In this document: positions 1 through 8,176 of the stretch, piece after piece
Position numbering within the stretch: position 1 is the first letter of the stretch
Layout: every line of letters begins with the position of its first letter
Origin: Serpens sp035497915
GTDB taxonomy: Bacteria > Pseudomonadota > Gammaproteobacteria > Pseudomonadales > Pseudomonadaceae
Assembly (NCBI RefSeq): GCF_035497915.1
Contig: NZ_DATJCS010000025.1
Coordinates: 1-64,000, forward strand
Direction of reading: 5' to 3'
DNA length: 64,000 bases
Position numbers and translations under genes: made by a program
The notes under the pieces: generated by a model
Databases searched by the model: none
Seen by the model: only the letters and a program-made list of their open reading frames with translations
What the model was told of the DNA's origin: nothing

Positions 1-426
1 CAGGTTTCCTGGCTGCACGGTGCCCGGTGGGGCCGGCTTGATGCCGGCCGGCGGTGTTGCGGACGCCGCCCGGGTTTTCGTCCCCACCTCCCTCGGCCGG
101 GATAAACCCGGCCCTACAGGTTTCCTGGCTGCACGGTGCCCGGTGGGGCCGGCTTGATGCCGGCCGGCGGTGTTGCGGACGCCGCCCGGGTTTCGTCCCC
201 ACACCTCCCTCGGCCGGGATAGACCCGGCCCTACAGGTTCCTGGCTGCACGGCGCCCTGTGGGGCTGGCTTGATGCCGGCCGACGGCGTTGCGGTCATTG
301 CCCGGGTTTTCGTCCCCACACCTCCCTCGGCCGGGATAAACCCGGCCCTACAGGTTTCCTGGCTGCACGGCGCCCTGTGGGGCCGGCTTGAGGCCGGCCA
401 GCGGTGTTGCGGACGCCGCCCGGGTT
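1..426. repeat. Tandem array of ~117-base REP-type units
   Basis: The phrase CAGGTTTCCTGGCTGCACGG, or a one-base variant, recurs at 1, 117, 234 and 351, so there are three full units of 116-117 bases and a fourth broken one that ends near 426. Each unit carries two inverted-repeat cores, GGGGCCGGCTTGATGCCGGCC and GGCCGGGATAAACCCGGCC, facing each other as in a REP doublet. The same core family appears once at 13888-13977. Units differ by scattered substitutions. Short open frames across the array are artefacts of GC-rich repeats. With the 88 bases that follow, this is the only long gene-free stretch in the window; the array may continue to the left. Confidence 0.9.
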
Positions 427-447
427 GGCGCGAATGGCGGCTGCCGG

Positions 448-482
448 CGGTCACCGAACTGTCACATCCGGCGTGACAGAAT
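448..482 (+). promoter_or_regulatory. Candidate Pho box and -10 before the GGDEF-EAL/binding-protein pair
   Basis: CGGTCAC-CGAA-CTGTCAC (448-465) has the 7-4-7 layout of a PhoB box (two CTGTCAT half sites); 11 of 14 half-site bases fit. A weak -10 (CAGAAT, 477-482) lies 11 bases downstream, the usual distance when PhoB replaces the -35. The same bases also hold a perfect 7-base inverted repeat, CTGTCAC/GTGACAG (459-479), so another regulator is possible. Assignment is inferred from pattern only. Confidence 0.4.
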
Positions 483-514
483 TCACAAAATCCTGCCGCG
501 CCGTTGCGAGAAGA

Positions 515-2881
515 ATGCGTCGTAAATCATCCGTCATGCCGGGGCTGATGCCGTGGGGCACCCTGGTGCTGGGCACACTGATCCTCGTGTTCATCTGGAC
601 CCTGCATCATCACCAGTACGACCGTGCCCGTGACGACGTACTGGCCACCAATGCCGCCGAACACCTCAACCTGGCCACCATCCTGGCGGAGAATTTCCGG
701 CAGATCACCGACCGCGCCCAGGCGGTGGTCGGGCAGGCGGTCGCCGGGTTGGACGAACCGGATGGTCCCTGGAAGCTGGCCCGCTGGCTGGCCAGCGACC
801 CGCTGTTCAGTCGTATGGGCCTCTACGATGCCGAGGGCCGCGCGCTGTTCTCCAGCCATGCACCGCTGGACGACGCACTGGCCGCCGAGACCCTGGACGC
901 CCTGCACGCCCACGCCCAGCACTTCGGTTTCGTGCCGTATCTTGCGGCAGGCGACCCTGCGGCCGGCGATCCGGCGGCAGGCGACCCTGCGGCAGGCGAT
1001 CCTGCGACCGGCGCGACCGCGCAGCCGCCCGCCTGGCGCCTGCCGCTGCTGGTGCCGCTACCGGACGAGGCGCGCCAGTCGGTCGCGCGCATCGTGCGTA
1101 TCGACCTGGACATCGGCTACCTGGCGCGGCTCTACCAGCACATCGACTTCGGCTCCAGCGGCTTCGTGCAGCTGCTGGATGCCAGCGGCCGCGAGCGGCT
1201 GCGCGCCAACGGCGACGGTGTCATCCACGGTGGCACGCCGCTCACCGCCAGCCACACGCCGAGCCCGGAGTTGCGCGCCGGCCGCTACACCTCGGTGGCC
1301 GACGGGCTCGCCTACCAGAGCCTGTTCCGCCATCTGCCGGAGCTGGGCGTGAGCCTGGTGGTCAGCCAGCAGTACCGGGACATCACCGCCGCCATCAACG
1401 ACCGCGAGTCCGGTCATGTGCTGCTCAACCTGATCATGAGCGGCGTGGTGGTGCTCGGCTTCCTCTCGGTGATCCACATGCTGCGCCGCCAGCAGGAGGC
1501 GCTGTTCGCCCTGCGCCAGTCCGAGCAGGAGAACCGCCAGCTGATCAGCCGCCTGGAAACCGAGCACGCGCGCAGCCGCCAGGCCGCCTCCACCGATCAC
1601 CTCAGCGGTCTGTACAACCGCCGGCAGTTCATCGAGGTGGCCACCCGCACCCTGGCCGAGCAGCGCGGCCGGCGGCGCCTGGCGGCGGTGCTGTTCATCG
1701 ACCTGGACCGCTTCAAGTCCATCAACGACAGCCTCGGCCACCGCATCGGCGACCTGCTGCTGCAGGCGGTGGCCGGGCGCATCCAGACCCTGCTGGAGCC
1801 CGGCGACGAGGCGGCGCGCTTTGGCGGTGACGAATTCGTGGTGCTGCTGGCCGGCAACCGCAGCGAGCAGCAGATCGACGCCTGGGCGGCGCGCCTGGCC
1901 GAGCACCTGTCCGCGCGCTACCAGCTGGACGGCACCGAGCTGAACACCAGCCCGAGCATTGGTATCGCCATCGCCCCGCGCGACGCCCAGGAAGTCGACA
2001 CCCTGATCCGTTACGCCGACGGCGCCATGTACTCGGCCAAGCGCGCCGGACGTGGCCAGTACCGCTTCTTCGATCCGTCGCTCAACCGCGTCAATATCCA
2101 GGAATTCCAGTTCGAGCAGCGCTTCGGCGAGGCGCTGCGCCAGCATCAGTTCGTGCTGCACTACCAGCCGCAGATCTGCGTGGACACCCTGGAGGTGTGC
2201 GGTTACGAGGCGCTGGTGCGCTGGCAGCACCCCGAGTTCGGGCTGGTCTACCCGGACCGCTTCATCGGCGTGGCCGAGCGCAGCGGCTTCATCGTGCCGC
2301 TGGGCATGGAGGTGCTGCGCCTGGCCTGCCGGCAACTGGCCGCGTGGCGCGCCGAAGGCCTGGACACCGGCGTGGCGGTGAACGTCTCGGCGCTGCAGCT
2401 GTTCCAGCCGGACTTCAGCGCGCAGGTGCTGCGGGTCATCGCCGAGACCGGCATCGAACCGCGCCGCCTGGAGCTGGAGATCACCGAGACGGCGGTGCTC
2501 GACCGCGAGGACGTGGCCATCGCCAACCTCGAAGCGCTGCGCGACGCCGGCCTGGGCATCAGCCTGGACGACTTCGGCAAGGGCTACGCCGGTTTCGCAC
2601 ACCTGTATTCGTTGCCGATCACCAAGCTGAAGATCGACCGCAGCCTGATCGCCCAGCTGTCCAACCAGCACGACGACAGCCTGATCGTCGCCTCGACCAT
2701 CACCCTGGCCAAGCGCCTGTCGCTGCGGGTGGTCGCCGAAGGCGTGGAGACCCGCGATCAGTTGATCTGCCTGAAGCTGGGCGGCTGCGATGTCGCCCAG
2801 GGCTACCACTTCAGTCGCCCGCTGCCCGCCGAGCAGGTGCACGACTTCCACGATTCCTTCACCACCACACCCGTTGCATGA
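515..2881 (+). CDS. Membrane GGDEF-EAL protein with periplasmic sensor domain
   Basis: Predicted to make and/or degrade cyclic di-GMP at the inner membrane. A first membrane segment lies near residues 12-30, a periplasmic Cache-like region follows, and a second segment is near 300-325. The GGDEF motif (437-441) is intact as RFGGDEF, but the RxxD inhibitory site is missing (EPGD instead). The EAL domain starts near 560 with YEALVRW (EAL at 565-567), and has NVSALQ, EITETA, DDFGKGY, KIDRS and AEGVET, so phosphodiesterase residues look complete. The frame is open further upstream into the repeat array; ATG at 515 is chosen because the array cannot be coding. Its stop overlaps the start of the next gene (ATGA), so the two are probably translated together. 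Confidence 0.9.
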   Translation: MRRKSSVMPGLMPWGTLVLGTLILVFIWTLHHHQYDRARDDVLATNAAEHLNLATILAENFRQITDRAQAVVGQAVAGLDEPDGPWKLARWLASDPLFSRMGLYDAEGRALFSSHAPLDDALAAETLDALHAHAQHFGFVPYLAAGDPAAGDPAAGDPAAGDPATGATAQPPAWRLPLLVPLPDEARQSVARIVRIDLDIGYLARLYQHIDFGSSGFVQLLDASGRERLRANGDGVIHGGTPLTASHTPSPELRAGRYTSVADGLAYQSLFRHLPELGVSLVVSQQYRDITAAINDRESGHVLLNLIMSGVVVLGFLSVIHMLRRQQEALFALRQSEQENRQLISRLETEHARSRQAASTDHLSGLYNRRQFIEVATRTLAEQRGRRRLAAVLFIDLDRFKSINDSLGHRIGDLLLQAVAGRIQTLLEPGDEAARFGGDEFVVLLAGNRSEQQIDAWAARLAEHLSARYQLDGTELNTSPSIGIAIAPRDAQEVDTLIRYADGAMYSAKRAGRGQYRFFDPSLNRVNIQEFQFEQRFGEALRQHQFVLHYQPQICVDTLEVCGYEALVRWQHPEFGLVYPDRFIGVAERSGFIVPLGMEVLRLACRQLAAWRAEGLDTGVAVNVSALQLFQPDFSAQVLRVIAETGIEPRRLELEITETAVLDREDVAIANLEALRDAGLGISLDDFGKGYAGFAHLYSLPITKLKIDRSLIAQLSNQHDDSLIVASTITLAKRLSLRVVAEGVETRDQLICLKLGGCDVAQGYHFSRPLPAEQVHDFHDSFTTTPVA
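944..1003 (+). repeat. Four in-frame 15-base repeats (AAGDP units)
   Basis: Four consecutive copies of GCGGCAGGCGACCCT, the second and fourth with single-base changes, and a decayed fifth up to 1018. They are codon-aligned and encode AAGDP four times in the periplasmic domain of the GGDEF-EAL protein. Unit number can change without breaking the frame. Confidence 0.9.
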
Positions 2882-3741
2882 AAACGCTCCGCCTCCTTGT
2901 CTGCCTGCTGATGCTGTTGCCGGCGCTGCCCGCCTGGTCGCAGGCGCAATGCACCCACAGCCTGCGCCTGGCCTCGATTCCCGACAAACGTCTCGATCTC
3001 CAGCAGCGCGACTTTGCGCCGCTGATCCGCCTGTTGGCCGAGGGCCTGGGCCTGCCGGTGCAGCTGGTGCCGACCAGTTCCTATGCCGGCGCCATCGACG
3101 CGGTGGTGTCCGGCGGCGTGGACCTGGCCATGCTCGGGCCGGCGTCCTACCTGCAGGCCCGCCAGCGCGACCCGGGCATCGAGGCGTTCGCCACGCCGAC
3201 CCTGGCACAGGGGCACTTCACCACTGCCGGGCCGTACTACCAGGCGCTGCTGGTGGTGCGCGCCGACCGGGAGTTCCAGACGCTGGACGACCTGCGCGGT
3301 ACCCGGGTGGCGCTGAGCGACCCGTCCAGCACCTCGGGCAGCGTCATTCCGCAGCGGGAGTTTCCCGCCGCCGTCGGCCGGCCGTTGGGCGAGTTCTTCG
3401 CCGGGCAGCTGTACGTCGGCAGCCATGACCGGGCGCTGGATGCCCTGCTCGACGGCAAGGTGGCAGCGGCGTTCGTCTCCAGCCAGCGCGCCGACGACTA
3501 CCTGCGGCGCGGCCTGATCAACACCCGCAGCCTGCGGGTGCTGTGGCGCTCGCAGCCGATCCCCAACGACGCGCTGGTGTTCAGCAGTTCGCTGTGCCAG
3601 CCGCTGCGCCAGCGCATCCGCGCGCTGCTGCTGGAGGACTCGCCGCTGCTCGCCGCGTTTCTCCAGGCGCAGCAGGCCAGCGCGCTGGCGCCGGTGGACC
3701 CGGCCGCCTACCAGGCGCTGGAACGGGCCTTGCTGCCCTGA
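2878..3741 (+). CDS. PhnD-type periplasmic substrate-binding protein
   Basis: A 287-residue secreted protein of the phosphate/phosphonate-binding (PhnD/PtxB-like) family. Residues 1-24 are a signal peptide ending near SQAQC. Family features are a first-lobe LDLAMLGPASYL-type segment (here VDLAMLGPASYL) and the ligand loop DPSSTSGS. No ABC permease or ATPase gene is nearby; instead the start codon overlaps the stop of the GGDEF-EAL gene. This suggests that it reports ligand to the periplasmic domain of that enzyme rather than feeding a transporter, as the NspS/MbaA pair of Vibrio does with polyamines. The ligand is unknown; phosphate, phosphonate and phosphite are all possible for the family. 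Confidence 0.85.
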   Translation: MKTLRLLVCLLMLLPALPAWSQAQCTHSLRLASIPDKRLDLQQRDFAPLIRLLAEGLGLPVQLVPTSSYAGAIDAVVSGGVDLAMLGPASYLQARQRDPGIEAFATPTLAQGHFTTAGPYYQALLVVRADREFQTLDDLRGTRVALSDPSSTSGSVIPQREFPAAVGRPLGEFFAGQLYVGSHDRALDALLDGKVAAAFVSSQRADDYLRRGLINTRSLRVLWRSQPIPNDALVFSSSLCQPLRQRIRALLLEDSPLLAAFLQAQQASALAPVDPAAYQALERALLP

Positions 3742-3754
3742 CGCTCTGCGTGGC

Positions 3755-3781
3755 CGTCGCAGGGCGACGCGGGCTTTTTTT
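3755..3781 (+). terminator. Possible intrinsic terminator after the binding protein gene
   Basis: A short stem CGTCGC-AGG-GCGACG is followed by CGGGC and seven T. An alternative fold pairs GCGGGC (3769-3774) with GCCCGC (3783-3788) around the T run. Either could end the two-gene transcript; the stem is short, so confidence is modest. Confidence 0.4.
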
Positions 3782-3944
3782 CGCCCGCACGCGCGGCAAA
3801 GTCCGCCGAAACGGTCAGCATCCGTTACACTTCCGGCGCTTTTTGGCCCGGCGGGGAGCTGCCGCGACGCCGGCGTCCGGCGCGGCGGCGGGCGATCCGC
3901 CGGAATCCCTTTGCGCCCCTTTTCAGGTTCCCGATCGTTTTCCC

Positions 3945-5243
3945 ATGACTCATCGCATCGTTATCGTCGGCGGCGGCGCCGGCGGGCTGGAGCTCGCCAC
4001 CCGTCTGGGCCGCACCCTGGGCAAGCGTGGCAAGGCCCACATCACCCTGGTTGACGCCAATCTCACCCACCTGTGGAAACCCCTGCTGCACGAAGTGGCC
4101 GCCGGCTCGCTGAACGCGGCCGAGAACGAGCTCAACTACGTGGCCCAGGCCAAGTGGAACCACTTCGAGTTCCAGATCGGCCGCCTGGAGAGCCTGGACC
4201 GCGCCGCCAAGCGCATCGGCCTGGCCGCGACCCTCGACCAGGACGGCCGCGAGCTGGTGCCGGCGCGCGGCCTGGACTACGACACCCTGGTGATCGCCAT
4301 CGGCAGCCGCACCAACGACTTCGGCACCCCCGGCGTGGCCGAGCACTGCATCCTGCTCGACACCACCGCCCAGGCCAAGCGCTTCCACCGCCAGTTGCTC
4401 AGCCATTACCTGAGCGCCCACGCGCGCGGCCACGACGACGGCAAGGTCAGCGTGGCCATCGTCGGCGCCGGCGCCACCGGCGTCGAGCTGGCCGCCGAGC
4501 TGCACAACGCCGCGCTGGGGCTGTCCGCCTACGGGCTGAAGGGCATCCAGCCGCAGAACATGAAGATCACCCTGATCGAGGCCGGGCCCCGCGTGCTGCC
4601 GGCGCTGCCGGAGCGCATCAGCGTGCCGGTGCACAAGACTCTGGAAAAGCTCGGCGTGACCGTGCTGACCAGCGCGCCGGTGCAGCAGGCCGACGCCGAC
4701 GGCATGACCCTGGCCACCGGTGAGGTGATCCCGGCGAGCCTCAAGGTCTGGGCCGCCGGGGTGAAGGCGCCGGAGTTCCTCAAGGGCCTCGACGGCCTGG
4801 AGAGCAACCGCATCAACCAGCTGCTGGTGCGCCCGACCCTGCAGACCACCCTGGACGACGACATCTTCGCCCTCGGCGATTGCGCCGCCTGCCCGCTGAA
4901 CGACGGCAGCGAGCGCAACGTGCCGCCGCGCGCCCAGGCCGCCCATCAGCAGGCCAGTCTGCTGGCCCGCTCGCTGAAGCTGCGCCTGGCCGGCCAGCCG
5001 CTGCCGACCTTCCGCTACCGCGATTACGGCTCGCTGGTCTCGCTGTCGCGCTTCAGCGCGGTCGGCAACCTGATGGGCAACCTGATGGGCAGCGTGCAGC
5101 TCGAAGGCTGGCTGGCGCGCATGTTCTACATCTCGCTGTACCGCATGCACCAGATGGCGCTCTACGGCGTGGTGCGCACCGGGCTGATGATGCTCGGCGA
5201 CCGCATCGGCCGCAGCACCGAACCGCGCCTGAAGCTGCACTGA
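3945..5243 (+). CDS. ndh: Type II NADH dehydrogenase
   Basis: Transfers electrons from NADH to quinone at the inner face of the cytoplasmic membrane without pumping protons. The protein is 432 residues, the normal length for Pseudomonas Ndh. The FAD-binding glycine motif is at the start (IVGGGAGGLE, residues 5-14), and the NADH-binding one is in the middle (IVGAGATGVELAAEL). The C-terminal segment with LYRMHQMALYG is amphipathic and fits membrane attachment. The frame is open upstream, but ATG at 3945 gives the family N-terminus MTHRIVIVGGG. It stands alone between two c-di-GMP genes, with repeat elements downstream. Confidence 0.93.
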   Translation: MTHRIVIVGGGAGGLELATRLGRTLGKRGKAHITLVDANLTHLWKPLLHEVAAGSLNAAENELNYVAQAKWNHFEFQIGRLESLDRAAKRIGLAATLDQDGRELVPARGLDYDTLVIAIGSRTNDFGTPGVAEHCILLDTTAQAKRFHRQLLSHYLSAHARGHDDGKVSVAIVGAGATGVELAAELHNAALGLSAYGLKGIQPQNMKITLIEAGPRVLPALPERISVPVHKTLEKLGVTVLTSAPVQQADADGMTLATGEVIPASLKVWAAGVKAPEFLKGLDGLESNRINQLLVRPTLQTTLDDDIFALGDCAACPLNDGSERNVPPRAQAAHQQASLLARSLKLRLAGQPLPTFRYRDYGSLVSLSRFSAVGNLMGNLMGSVQLEGWLARMFYISLYRMHQMALYGVVRTGLMMLGDRIGRSTEPRLKLH

Positions 5244-5262
5244 GGCTTCGTGCGAGGCCATT

Positions 5263-5370
5263 GGTGGACAAGGAAAGCGTTGTCCACCCTACAGGCTGAG
5301 GCTCCAGTTGTAGGGTGGATCGCGCTTCATCGATCCACCCTGCGCGCCGTGCCGGCGCGTTGGGACCAAG
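5263..5370. repeat. Cluster of GTAGGGTGGA-type palindromes
   Basis: Two perfect hairpins and one decayed copy sit between converging genes: GGTGGACAA/TTGTCCACC (5263-5288), GGGTGGATCG/CGATCCACCC (5313-5340) and an imperfect relative around 5346-5370. All share CCACCCTAC ends and a GAAAGC or CGCTT loop. A further copy is in the purH-purD gap (32081-32110). They may also end transcription from both sides. Confidence 0.75.
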
Positions 5371-5416
5371 AAAAGCGTTGACCACCTACGGGCGGTCGGC
5401 GCCTTTCCGGCCGCCG

Positions 5417-7978
5417 TCAGATGTCGTAGCTGTAATCCGACGGGATATGCGACTGCCCAAGCCAGCCGCGCTCGCGGCAGCGGCGGTCGAACTGGTCCAC
5501 CGGCAGCGCCGGGGAGAACAGGAAGCCCTGGGCCTGGTCGCAGCCCATTTCCTCCAGCGTGGCCAGCTGTTCGGCGGTTTCCACGCCTTCGGCGATGGTA
5601 TGCAGGTTCAGGCCGCGGGCGATGCCCAGCACGGCCTGGACGATGCGTTGCGCGCTGGCGTCGTGCAGGTCGTGGACGAAGCTGCGATCCACCTTGAGGG
5701 TGTGCACGTCCAGCTGCTTGAGGTGGGCGAGCGAGGAATAGCCGGTGCCGAAATCGTCCAGCGACAGGCGCACGCCCAGCGCGCTGAGGCGCTGCACCTC
5801 GCGCACCACGCTGTCCGGGTCGTGCATGGTCAGGCTCTCGGTCAGCTCCAGCTCCAGGCTGGCCGGGGCCAGGCGGTACTCGTCGAGCAGCTCGGCGATC
5901 CGCTCGCACAGCCCCGGCGTGCGGAACTGCGCCATGGACAGGTTGACCGCCATGCGCAGATCCGCCCCGTAGCCCTGATCCAGCCAGCGACGCAGCTGGG
6001 CGGCCGCGCTGGCCAGCACCCAGTCGCCGATGGCGAGGATCTGACCGCTGCTCTCGGCCACCGGAATGAATTCGGCCGGACTGACCATGCCCAGCTCGGG
6101 ATGGTGCCAGCGCAGCAGGGCCTCGGCGCCGACCAGGCGGCGCGCGCGGATGTCCAGCAGCGGCTGGTAGTGCAGGCTCAGTTCACCGCGCTCCAGCGCG
6201 CCGCGCAGGGCCTGCTCCAGGGTGCGGGCGCGACTCAGGCGCGCCTGCAGGTCGGCGGTGAAGAAGGCGTAGCCGCCGTTGTTGTGCTGCTTGGCCTGGT
6301 ACATGGCGGTGTCGGCGTTGCGCACCAGGGTTTCGCGGTCCACGCCATCGCTCGGGAACACGGCGATGCCCACCGAGGCGCTGATGTGCAGGGTGTGGTT
6401 GTAGACCTCGAAGGGCTGGCGCAGCGCTGCGCAGATGCGCTCGGCCACCCGGGCGGCCTCCTCGCCGCCGCTGCCGGGCAGCGCGCAGGTGAATTCATCG
6501 CCACCCTGGCGCGCCAGGGTGTCCTCGCTGCGCAGCAGGGTGGACAGGCGCTGGGCCACGGCGCGCAGCAGCGCGTCGCCGACCCGATGGCCAAGGCTGT
6601 CGTTGATGACCTTGAAACGATCCAGATCCATGAACAGCAGCGCCAGCGGCCGCTGCTGGCGGCCGCAGATTTCCAGCGCCAGGTCGACGCGGGCGGCGAA
6701 CAGGGTGCGGTTGGGCAGGTCGGTCAGCACGTCGTAATGGGCCAGGCGCTCGATACGCCGCTGATCGCCCAGCCGCTCGGTGATGTCGCGGGCCAGCAGC
6801 ACGTAGCGGGTTTCGCCCTGCTGGCGCAGCGGCGACACGGACAGTTCGAAACTGCGGGTCTGTCCATCCCACTCCAGATGCAGCTGCCGGCCGGTGCTGG
6901 TGCCCTGGCTGCGGGCTTCCTCCAGCGCCAGGCGGCAGACCTGGGCGGCGGCCTCCGGCAGCAGCGTGTCGATGCTGCGTCCGGCGACCAGGTTCGCCTG
7001 GGCCGGCAGGCCATGGACATTGGCCGCGCGCGGGTTGTACAGGCGCAGCAGGCGGGCCTGGCCGTCCAGTTCCAGCAGCAGGTCGGGGATCGCCTCGACC
7101 ATCGCCTGGATCTCCCGTCGGCTGGCGCTGAGCGCCCGGTAGGGGGCGGCCACCGTCTCCACGAACATCGACCAGTAGAGCAGCAGGTAGGCCAGCACCT
7201 TGTAGGCATGCCCGGCCAGGTTGTACAGGTCGGTGACCTGGAAGTAGTGGGCGAACATCAGCTCGCTGAACACCGTCAGGCCCAGGGCAGCCATCAGCAG
7301 CGGCACGTTGAACTGCGCGCGCCGGCGCAGACGCCTGGCTAGCAGGGCCAGGGCCACCAGACTGAGCAGGATGACGCCGAACTCGGCGGCGAGCTTGATG
7401 GGTGTCAGGCCCTGGCCGGCGATGAAGGTGCGCGGCAGCCAGTCGGGGTGCGCGAGGACCACCCAGTGGGCGATGCCGACCAGCAGCAGGGTGCCCGTCA
7501 GGCACAGGGCGCGCAGGCTGATCAGCGTGCGCTGGTCGTGGGCGGCCTCGCTCAGCGGTCGCCAGGGCAGCAGGGCCACCAGCAGCAGCGCCACGGCGGC
7601 CAGGTAGCGCGCCAGCAGCCAGAAATGGATGGCCTTTTCCGGGTCGCTGGGCGTGAAGTAATCGGGCATGCCCTGAAAGGAGAGCATGTGCGAGAAATCG
7701 GCGATGGCCACGCCGAGAAACGCGCAGGACACCACCAGGATGTTGCTCTGCCGGTGCTGTCGGTAGGTGTTCCAGCCGATGGCGAAGATCAGCCCGGCGA
7801 TGACGATGGACAGGGTTTCCAGCAGCAGGTGCCAGGTCAGGAAGTTCGCGACAGGCGGAATGTGGCGCGCCACGAACGGCAGGGCCAGCAGGCTGCAGAA
7901 GGCCAGGCCGAGCAGCAGCAGCGTCAGGCGCAGGGAGTGGTGGTGCTGGGGATGGATGGACTGCAGTAGGACGGCCAA
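5417..7978 (-). CDS. MASE3-PAS-GGDEF-EAL cyclic di-GMP enzyme
   Basis: A membrane protein of about 853 residues: roughly seven N-terminal transmembrane helices of MASE3 type (about residues 15-275), a PAS domain (AIPDLLLELDG and LYNPRAANVHG), then GGDEF and EAL domains. GGDEF is intact (ARQGGDEF) and, unlike the enzyme at 515-2881, has the RxxD inhibitory site (RSED five residues before). EAL residues are present: AEALLRW, NLSMAQF, LELTESL, DDFGTGYSS, KVDRSF, AEGVET. The frame continues to an ATG at 8062, but that adds an arginine-rich tail that overlaps a hairpin (8057-8076). The TTG at 7978 follows a strong GAAAGGAA ribosome site and is preferred. Confidence 0.88.
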   Translation of the reverse strand: MAVLLQSIHPQHHHSLRLTLLLLGLAFCSLLALPFVARHIPPVANFLTWHLLLETLSIVIAGLIFAIGWNTYRQHRQSNILVVSCAFLGVAIADFSHMLSFQGMPDYFTPSDPEKAIHFWLLARYLAAVALLLVALLPWRPLSEAAHDQRTLISLRALCLTGTLLLVGIAHWVVLAHPDWLPRTFIAGQGLTPIKLAAEFGVILLSLVALALLARRLRRRAQFNVPLLMAALGLTVFSELMFAHYFQVTDLYNLAGHAYKVLAYLLLYWSMFVETVAAPYRALSASRREIQAMVEAIPDLLLELDGQARLLRLYNPRAANVHGLPAQANLVAGRSIDTLLPEAAAQVCRLALEEARSQGTSTGRQLHLEWDGQTRSFELSVSPLRQQGETRYVLLARDITERLGDQRRIERLAHYDVLTDLPNRTLFAARVDLALEICGRQQRPLALLFMDLDRFKVINDSLGHRVGDALLRAVAQRLSTLLRSEDTLARQGGDEFTCALPGSGGEEAARVAERICAALRQPFEVYNHTLHISASVGIAVFPSDGVDRETLVRNADTAMYQAKQHNNGGYAFFTADLQARLSRARTLEQALRGALERGELSLHYQPLLDIRARRLVGAEALLRWHHPELGMVSPAEFIPVAESSGQILAIGDWVLASAAAQLRRWLDQGYGADLRMAVNLSMAQFRTPGLCERIAELLDEYRLAPASLELELTESLTMHDPDSVVREVQRLSALGVRLSLDDFGTGYSSLAHLKQLDVHTLKVDRSFVHDLHDASAQRIVQAVLGIARGLNLHTIAEGVETAEQLATLEEMGCDQAQGFLFSPALPVDQFDRRCRERGWLGQSHIPSDYSYDI

Positions 7979-8056
7979 ACGCGGGTTCCTTTCCCCGGGC
8001 CGGCGGCCTGTACGACGTTCCGCGCGGATGAACCGGCCATGCGGCTCCCTTGCCAG

Positions 8057-8076
8057 GCGCACCGCTGCCGGTGCGC
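8057..8076. other. Perfect 8-base stem-loop in leader of the MASE3 gene
   Basis: GCGCACCG-CTGC-CGGTGCGC. It lies between the Hsp70-like gene and the TTG start of the MASE3 gene. With no T run it is not a clear terminator; it could be a leader structure or operator. Confidence 0.4.
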
Positions 8077-8176
8077 AGTACAGATCACCAGCGTGGAGCT
8101 GGATTCAGGTGCTGGCAATTTGACTAGGCAGTCAGGGTTCGTCAAGCCGACCATGGTGAAAATCTTTGGCGTCGCT

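Noticed and set aside
1..426. Possible CRISPR array
   Set aside because: Units are ~117 bases, nearly identical throughout with no unique spacers, and carry REP-type palindromes; no cas genes are near.
54..476. Short plus-strand ORFs across the window start
   Set aside because: They follow the tandem repeat unit and encode the repeat itself in several frames.
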